Below, in pieces: positions 29,264 to 33,134 of a stretch of 33,134 nucleotides of DNA (the stretch's first letter is position 1; each line of letters starts with the position of its first letter). A model generated the notes under the pieces. That model had not been told where the DNA came from, did no database searches, and worked only from the letters and a program-made list of their open reading frames with translations. Source of the stretch: Parvibaculum sp. (GTDB lineage Bacteria; Pseudomonadota; Alphaproteobacteria; Parvibaculales; Parvibaculaceae). The stretch lies in contig JAHBYM010000018.1 in NCBI GenBank assembly GCA_019635975.1, positions 1-33,134 on the forward strand, in the 5' to 3' direction. Position numbers and translations under genes: made by a program.

Positions 29264-29851
29264 CTATCGTCCTTCCAAGGTTCGCAACGCAGCAAAATGC
29301 AACGCCTGTCTTACAGCTCCAATGAAGTTAATACCGTAAGCCTGGGGGTTCACCCCCGCCCGTGAAGCGTAGCGTTCGATGTCATCAGAGTTGTTGAATG
29401 CCGCAGCTAAGCTGATGAAGTTCGCCGCTTCATACCGCGCCGGGACGTCATTCTTGTTCTGCTCGTCATAGGCTGCTGACAGCTTTTGTGTAGTCTCATT
29501 GCAGGTTGAAAATACGTACTTTAACTCCGACCGGCTATATTCCGGTGATTCCACAAGTCTACGGATTTTAGATGAGTCCGAAGTTTTTCCCTCATTGCGG
29601 ACCCATTCGTCCTCTCGGGGGGTGTTCGTGGGAAGGGCTGCGAGGATTTCTTTGCAGTAAGCTGCAAGGGCTCGAACGAATTTGCGTCGCCCTGCTTGCG
29701 AGTAGTCCGACCGAGGGTCCACCGACATGGATATTAGGGTCTGTGCTGCGGCGCTATGCTGAGAACCTTGCGAGTAAGCCGGCACTGATAGACACATGAC
29801 CGTTCCCAGCGCAGCCGATGCAAATGATATCAAGAGGCGTAGTGGGGGCAC
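29264..29851 (-). CDS. Secreted or periplasmic protein, 195 aa
   Basis: The GTG at 29851 has GGAAGATCACC before it, and translation then starts PPLRLLISFASAALGTVMCL, followed by SVPAYSQG. This is a classical signal peptide with a likely cleavage after AYS. The mature part is helical and charged, with two cysteines (YCKEIL, STCNET) that could pair. Residues 95-160 contain PREDEWVRNEGKTSDSSKIR and YAANFISLAAAFNNSDDIER-like helices. No known family is recognised. Its AT-richer composition and isolated position point to recent acquisition. Any longer N-terminal reading lacks a ribosome site. Confidence 0.65.
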   Translation of the reverse strand: MPPLRLLISFASAALGTVMCLSVPAYSQGSQHSAAAQTLISMSVDPRSDYSQAGRRKFVRALAAYCKEILAALPTNTPREDEWVRNEGKTSDSSKIRRLVESPEYSRSELKYVFSTCNETTQKLSAAYDEQNKNDVPARYEAANFISLAAAFNNSDDIERYASRAGVNPQAYGINFIGAVRQALHFAALRTLEGR

Positions 29852-29924
29852 GGTGATCTTCCATCTGATGGATCTGTTGGACCTATAAATGAGCGGGCCG
29901 CTGCGAGGTAGGTGAAAGCTGGGG

Positions 29925-30266
29925 TCATTCAGACAGCCACCACCACTGGGGCTTCGGTGCTGGCTTCGCAACCAAGCCGCCGCCCTCGTCAGCGATCCTC
30001 ATAAATTCGCATTGCGCACTCTCGCAATGCCCGATCGTGACTTCGTTCTCATCGCTGCGGACCGCGATCAGATAGTGTGACGGCGAACCTTGCTTGACGA
30101 CGAATTCCTGAACGGCCTTCCGGTGGTCGACATCTGGCGGGATGTGATCCAGTACGAGAAAGGAACGGGTGTCGGGTTTGACAAGCGTTGGAAGAAAAGC
30201 TGGGATTCCCTCATTCGTGAGAATCCCGATCGTGATGACCGCGAATTCAGCTAGCGTGAGCCCCAC
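29925..30266 (-). CDS. Hypothetical protein, 113 aa, divergent from the nuclease gene
   Basis: GTG 30266 is preceded by GACGAGGTGCAAT, a good ribosome site. An ATG at 30290 is also in frame but lacks one. The first 25 residues (LTLAEFAVITIGILTNEGIP) are moderately hydrophobic and may be a weak membrane or core helix. The rest is a mixed alpha/beta domain with HCESAQCEF, where two cysteines and a histidine could bind metal, and a PQWWWLSE C-terminus. It starts head-to-head with the secreted nuclease, and the coding starts may overlap by about 30 bases. A divergent pair could mean shared regulation, or an inhibitor for the nuclease. That is speculation. Confidence 0.55.
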   Translation of the reverse strand: MGLTLAEFAVITIGILTNEGIPAFLPTLVKPDTRSFLVLDHIPPDVDHRKAVQEFVVKQGSPSHYLIAVRSDENEVTIGHCESAQCEFMRIADEGGGLVAKPAPKPQWWWLSE

Positions 30267-30708
30267 ATTGCACCTCGTCTGGAAAAGCACGGTAGATCGG
30301 TTTGCTCAGGTCGCGGCCACAATCGCGCTTTCTCTGTCGGTTATCCTAACCCTACCTGCTATAGCCCAAGAGCGCATCCTCGTGCTGGACGGCGACACGA
30401 TAGCGGTCGACCGCGAGCGCATCAGGATAATCGGCCTCGACGCGCCGGAGACCTTCGATGCGCGCTGCCCTGCCGAGAAAGCGCTCGGTGACAAGGCCAC
30501 CGCGGCCATGCGCCAGATGGTTGCTCAAGGCGTTCGGATCGAGCGCGCCGGCGGAAAGGACCGATACCGGCGCACTCTGGCGAGGGTCTATTACCAGGGG
30601 CGGGACGTTGCCGACATCATGGTCGGGCGTGGGCTGGCTATGTCCTATAACTGTTCTCGTGGTCGCTGCCCTAGGCGGATCGACTGGTGCACGAGGCTGG
30701 GAGGCTAA
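30235..30708 (+). CDS. Secreted thermonuclease-family (SNase) protein
   Basis: Residues 68-140 carry the staphylococcal-nuclease fold motifs. LDGDTIAV contains the metal-binding Asp. RIRIIGLDAPE contains the first catalytic Arg and Glu. DRYRRTLARVYYQG contains the second catalytic Arg. All three positions expected for catalysis (Arg, Glu, Arg) are kept. Before the domain, AATIALSLSVILTLPAIAQ is a signal peptide, so the enzyme acts outside the cytoplasm and cuts DNA or RNA to nucleotides. The start is uncertain: ATG 30235 is used, but TTG 30269 or GTG 30256 would give a more compact signal peptide. The C-terminus is cysteine-rich. Confidence 0.8.
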   Translation: MTANSASVSPTLHLVWKSTVDRFAQVAATIALSLSVILTLPAIAQERILVLDGDTIAVDRERIRIIGLDAPETFDARCPAEKALGDKATAAMRQMVAQGVRIERAGGKDRYRRTLARVYYQGRDVADIMVGRGLAMSYNCSRGRCPRRIDWCTRLGG

Positions 30709-30826
30709 AAGCGCCATACGGTGTGGCGAGTTGACTCGCACCACCCAACACGTTGCGTGGAAAGGCTTCCAGCACGTCAAAGGCACACAAATAGGCCGAA
30801 CGTTTCGCGGGCTCGGTCGACCTTAT

Positions 30827-30845
30827 GCGTCGCAGGTTGCGACGC
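30827..30845. terminator. Hairpin immediately after the hicB stop
   Basis: GCGTCGCA and TGCGACGC form perfect 8-base arms around GGT, directly abutting the hicB stop codon. Read leftward no T-run follows, so it may be a Rho-dependent end or an mRNA stabiliser. Confidence 0.45.
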
Positions 30846-31181
30846 TTAGGCCAGGGCCGCTTCCTCGATCGCCTTCGCGAGCCATTCGTTCATGCTCCGG
30901 CCTTCGGCTGCCGCCCGCAACGCTGCCGCCTCATGCACCTTCGGCGGGACGCGCAGGACGAACTTTCCCGAGAACTTCCGCGTCGGCTCGATGCCCTTCT
31001 CGGCGCATACCTCGAGGAAGGTCTCGAGCGAGCGGCGGCCCTCCGCCTCAAGGTCCTTCACATTGTCGGCGTAGAAGTCTGCCCCGCCTGTCAGGTCCAG
31101 GAACTCGCCCCGGAACATCTGAATGTCGGGGTCGAATGACACGACCGCCTTATGGCCATCGATCTCGATCACGTTCTTCAT
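30846..31181 (-). CDS. hicB: HicB-family antitoxin
   Basis: This 111-aa protein starts MKNVIEIDGHKAVVSFDPDI. An upstream ATG at 31208 lies inside hicA. Residues 1-60 are the partial RNase-H-like fold: FDPDIQMFRGEFLDLTGGAD, then LEAEGRRSLETFLEVCAEKG. Residues 75-105 are the C-terminal DNA-binding part of ribbon-helix-helix type (GKFVLRVPPKVHEAAALRAA, then RSMNEWLAKAIEEA). It binds HicA and represses the operon. Its ATG overlaps the hicA stop (TGATG). Confidence 0.93.
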   Translation of the reverse strand: MKNVIEIDGHKAVVSFDPDIQMFRGEFLDLTGGADFYADNVKDLEAEGRRSLETFLEVCAEKGIEPTRKFSGKFVLRVPPKVHEAAALRAAAEGRSMNEWLAKAIEEAALA

Positions 31182-31450
31182 CACTTCACTCCATGGCTCG
31201 TAAGCCATCGCGATATGGCAGCGACCGCGCCTTTGTCCGTGTCGGGCGATGGGTGCGGTCGGTGGAAGACCTGCACCTCATCGAACAGCACGACAGCAAC
31301 GCGCGATCCTGCTCGCTCCGAAACCTCGGCGCCCAACGCCACGAATAGCGCCTCGATATCCGACCACCGGATGGTGCCACTGACCGGCCGCGCATGAATA
31401 CGCTCCAGCGTCCGGGCATGTGCGCGCTTCAGTTTCTTGGTCGCTGCCAT
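31181..31450 (-). CDS. hicA: HicA-family mRNA interferase toxin
   Basis: This 89-aa protein has a dsRBD-like fold. RWSDIEALFVALGAEVSER is the first helix; SRVAVVLFDEVQVFHRPHP follows, with the catalytic-position His in FHRPHP. Then comes KGAVAAISRWLTSHGV. HicA cleaves mRNA without the ribosome. It is the first gene of the pair and overlaps hicB by one base. The longer HicA version, as here, is common in proteobacteria. An inverted repeat (TACCA-TAAAG-TGGTA, 31462-31476) lies 12 bases upstream of its ATG and could be the HicB operator. Confidence 0.9.
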   Translation of the reverse strand: MAATKKLKRAHARTLERIHARPVSGTIRWSDIEALFVALGAEVSERAGSRVAVVLFDEVQVFHRPHPSPDTDKGAVAAISRWLTSHGVK

Positions 31451-31461
31451 GTCCTATGTAG

Positions 31462-31476
31462 TACCATAAAGTGGTA
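31462..31476. promoter_or_regulatory. Inverted repeat upstream of hicA, likely operator
   Basis: TACCA and TGGTA form perfect 5-base arms around TAAAG in a short AT-rich island just ahead of the hicA start. The position fits an operator for the ribbon-helix-helix part of HicB. No well-spaced -35/-10 pair is clear to the eye. Confidence 0.5.
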
Positions 31477-31574
31477 TCATAAGGCAATGGCTCCCACCGC
31501 GACCTCGGCAGTTGACATGGATCTCCAGCCTCGCTTGGTTATCACGGTTGATAAGTCGCGAGGGGGGCGCGCTC

Positions 31575-32930
31575 ATGGAATCTGCACCACAATATGTGTC
31601 GATAATCATTGCTTTGGTTGTGCTTGCACTACCCTTTGCGCTGATAGGCGTGACGTACTGGGCATGGAAGGAGCGGGGCAAGAGGCGCGCTGTGGAGAGG
31701 CGCTTCAGCGGTGCAGTTGACGCGGAGGCGGAGCTCGACCGCATCAAGGGGCAGGTAGACGCCGAGGTCGCAAAGCTCAATCAGATGAGGAGCGACTACA
31801 AAGACAAGAGGGCGACATACGATCGGCTACTGAAGGAAGTGGCCATCTTCGACGAGAAGCTGTCCTTCGCGGAAATGGGCGTCTACGAACCGCATTTCGA
31901 TTTTTCGGACAGCGAGACCTACAAGGCGGCTATCGCGACAGCTAGGGATGCTCAAAAAGAGATGGTGTCTAGTGGTGGCGCTGTGGTCTGCACCACTAAC
32001 TGGTCTGTCGACGGGAGCGCCGCCAAGGGAAAGACAATGACGGCCCGCAACATTCGCCTGACCCTGCGAGCCTTCAATAACGAATGCGATGCAGCCATTG
32101 CGAATACGCGATGGAACAATGTCAACGCCATGGAAAAGCGCATACTGCGAGCGCAGGAGCAGATCGACAAGCTCAACGCATCCAATGCCGTCTTCATCAC
32201 ATCGGACTATCTCAAGCTGAAGCTGAACGAACTTTACCTCACCCACGAATATCGCGAGAAACTGAAGGCAGAGCGGGACGAGCGCGCAGAGGCCGCCCGG
32301 CTGGCCCGGGAGGAGCAGAGACTGCTTCGTGACATGGAAGAGGCTCAGGAGCAGGAGGAACACTATGAACGGCTCCTGGCAAAGGCGAAGGCCGAAGCCG
32401 CAAGCATCGAGGGTGAGCGTCTGGATGCATTCGAAGAGCAGATCAAAATCCTAGAGCGTGACCTCGCTGAGGCTCATGCCAAGGTCGCGCGTGCGCAGGC
32501 TATGGCCGAGAAGACACGGTCCGGGTACGTCTATATCGTCTCAAATATCGGATCCTTCGGAAGCGACGTCGTTAAGATTGGCCTCACCCGTAGGCTGGAT
32601 CCGGCCGATCGTATCCGGGAGCTCGGGGATGCAAGCGTTCCCTTCCTCTTTGACACGCATGCGGTCATTTACAGCGACAATGCGCCGGGGTTGGAGCGGG
32701 CTCTACATACTGAGTTCGAGCGGTTCCGCGTAAATGGCCAGAACTATCGCAAAGAGTTTTTCCGAGTGGCCCTCGACGACGTGGAGAAGGCGGTGAAGCG
32801 GCTCGCGCCCGAGGCGGCATTCTTCCCCGACATTGAAGCCCAGGAGTACCTTGAGACCCTTGCTCGCCGGCAGGCGGCACTAATCCCCGCCGTCCAAGCC
32901 GAGCGCGTGCTTCTGCCCGATGCAATCTAA
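31575..32930 (+). CDS. Membrane-anchored coiled-coil protein with a GIY-YIG (T5orf172/MUG113-type) domain and DUF4041-like centre
   Basis: ATG 31575 follows CGAGGGGGGCGCGCTC, giving 451 aa. Residues 9-32 (IIIALVVLALPFALIGVTYW) form one membrane helix. Residues 45-90 are coiled coil. Residues 85-215 correspond to the DUF4041 region (EMGVYEPHFDFSDSETYKAA, then TARNIRLTLRAFNNECDAAI, then WNNVNAMEKRI). Residues 220-312 are a long charged coiled coil. Residues 316-400 are a GIY-YIG-like nuclease: GYVYIVSN, then VVKIGLTRR, then ALHTEFERFRVN, then YRKEFFRV, keeping Tyr, Arg, His and Glu at expected places. The architecture is found on phages and mobile elements. It could nick invading DNA at the membrane, as in superinfection exclusion. 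Its role here is unproven. Confidence 0.8.
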   Translation: MESAPQYVSIIIALVVLALPFALIGVTYWAWKERGKRRAVERRFSGAVDAEAELDRIKGQVDAEVAKLNQMRSDYKDKRATYDRLLKEVAIFDEKLSFAEMGVYEPHFDFSDSETYKAAIATARDAQKEMVSSGGAVVCTTNWSVDGSAAKGKTMTARNIRLTLRAFNNECDAAIANTRWNNVNAMEKRILRAQEQIDKLNASNAVFITSDYLKLKLNELYLTHEYREKLKAERDERAEAARLAREEQRLLRDMEEAQEQEEHYERLLAKAKAEAASIEGERLDAFEEQIKILERDLAEAHAKVARAQAMAEKTRSGYVYIVSNIGSFGSDVVKIGLTRRLDPADRIRELGDASVPFLFDTHAVIYSDNAPGLERALHTEFERFRVNGQNYRKEFFRVALDDVEKAVKRLAPEAAFFPDIEAQEYLETLARRQAALIPAVQAERVLLPDAI

Positions 32931-32963
32931 CCCTGCTGGCAATGCTAGCTCTTTGTTACCCAA

Positions 32964-32973
32964 CTGCTAGCAG
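32964..32973. repeat. Short palindrome before the right-edge ORF
   Basis: CTGCTAGCAG is a perfect 10-base palindrome between the GIY-YIG gene and the right-edge start region. GCTAGC also occurs at 32944-32949. It may be an operator or part of a terminator; nothing more can be said. Confidence 0.3.
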
Positions 32974-32987
32974 AAGGTGAGACCGTC

Positions 32988-33086
32988 ATGGCCATCCCTT
33001 CGCCCGAAAGGCATCCGTGTCATGGGGATACCTTCCGTGGGTTGGCTTACGGCCCCTATCCAAATGCCCTCGCCGAGGGCATTTAG
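32988..33086 (+). pseudogene. Short ORF, probably the start of a frameshifted gene running off the window
   Basis: AGAAGGTGAG precedes ATG 32988, and the frame encodes 32 residues (MAIPSPERHPCHGDTFRGLA, then YGPYPNALAEGI) before TAG at 33084-33086. The composition looks like a genuine protein. In the frame two bases over, the following DNA reads HLEIALGYHDGRYALASY to the window end, also protein-like. A one- or two-base shift near 33070-33090 would join them. This may be a true frameshift mutation, a sequencing error or programmed slippage. Its start region is similar to the stub at 488-527. Confidence 0.5.
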
Positions 33087-33134
33087 AAATTGCGTTAGGG
33101 TATCACGACGGTCGTTATGCCTTGGCCAGCTACA

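Noticed and set aside
1..33134. CRISPR array, tRNA or rRNA genes
   Set aside because: No regularly spaced identical repeats with unique spacers, and no cloverleaf or rRNA-like conserved segment, were seen. The repeat region at 20126-20632 is protein-coding.

Overview
The window is GC-rich DNA from an alphaproteobacterium. Its protein families recur in Hyphomicrobiales and Sphingomonadales mobile DNA, and I cannot separate those two orders from sequence alone. No rRNA, tRNA, ribosomal protein or core metabolic gene is visible. What is present is plasmid-type and phage-type: ParA and ParB-like proteins, two winged-helix proteins of replication-initiator type, a serine recombinase, two toxin-antitoxin pairs, a podovirus-like virion-protein cluster and many short hypothetical genes. 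I read it as part of a phage-plasmid, a large plasmid with a partial prophage, or a mosaic integrated element. No boundary or attachment site is clear.

Layout. 1-600: repeats resembling IS21-family ends and a tiny membrane protein. 633-2798 (-): three-gene operon ending in a putative ADP-ribosyltransferase-fold protein. 3205-5875 (-): a helix-turn-helix, replication-initiator-like gene and a ParB-like gene. 6051-8928: a Cro/Xre-type regulator divergent from small accessory genes, with three matching operators between them. 9178-10136 (+): ParA and a small partner preceded by direct repeats. 10140-10799 (-): serine recombinase with a palindrome at its start. 10905-14224: an unrecognised cytosolic protein, a winged-helix gene with a four-hairpin leader, and an AT-richer gene with a possible PD-(D/E)XK nuclease domain.

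14248-24432 (-): phage block in transcription order: AlpA-like regulator, winged helix, PC4-like protein, three hypothetical proteins, ribbon-helix-helix protein, S74-tipped repeat protein, lytic transglycosylase, two probable DNA-ejection proteins and a small gene. No terminase, portal, capsid, holin or integrase is visible in it. 24562-25994 (-): HigBA plus one gene. 26182-29851: small hypothetical, zinc-ribbon and membrane or secreted genes. 29925-31450: thermonuclease-like secreted protein and HicAB. 31575-32930 (+): membrane-anchored coiled-coil GIY-YIG (DUF4041/T5orf172-type) protein. The right edge holds a short, apparently frameshifted ORF whose start region resembles one near the left edge.

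The partition, replication-like, resolvase and toxin-antitoxin genes would together give stable inheritance. The phage block would supply injection and wall-penetration proteins. The ADP-ribosyltransferase-like, nuclease-like and GIY-YIG genes are the likeliest conflict or defence cargo. All functions are inferred from motifs read by eye. No database search was run.
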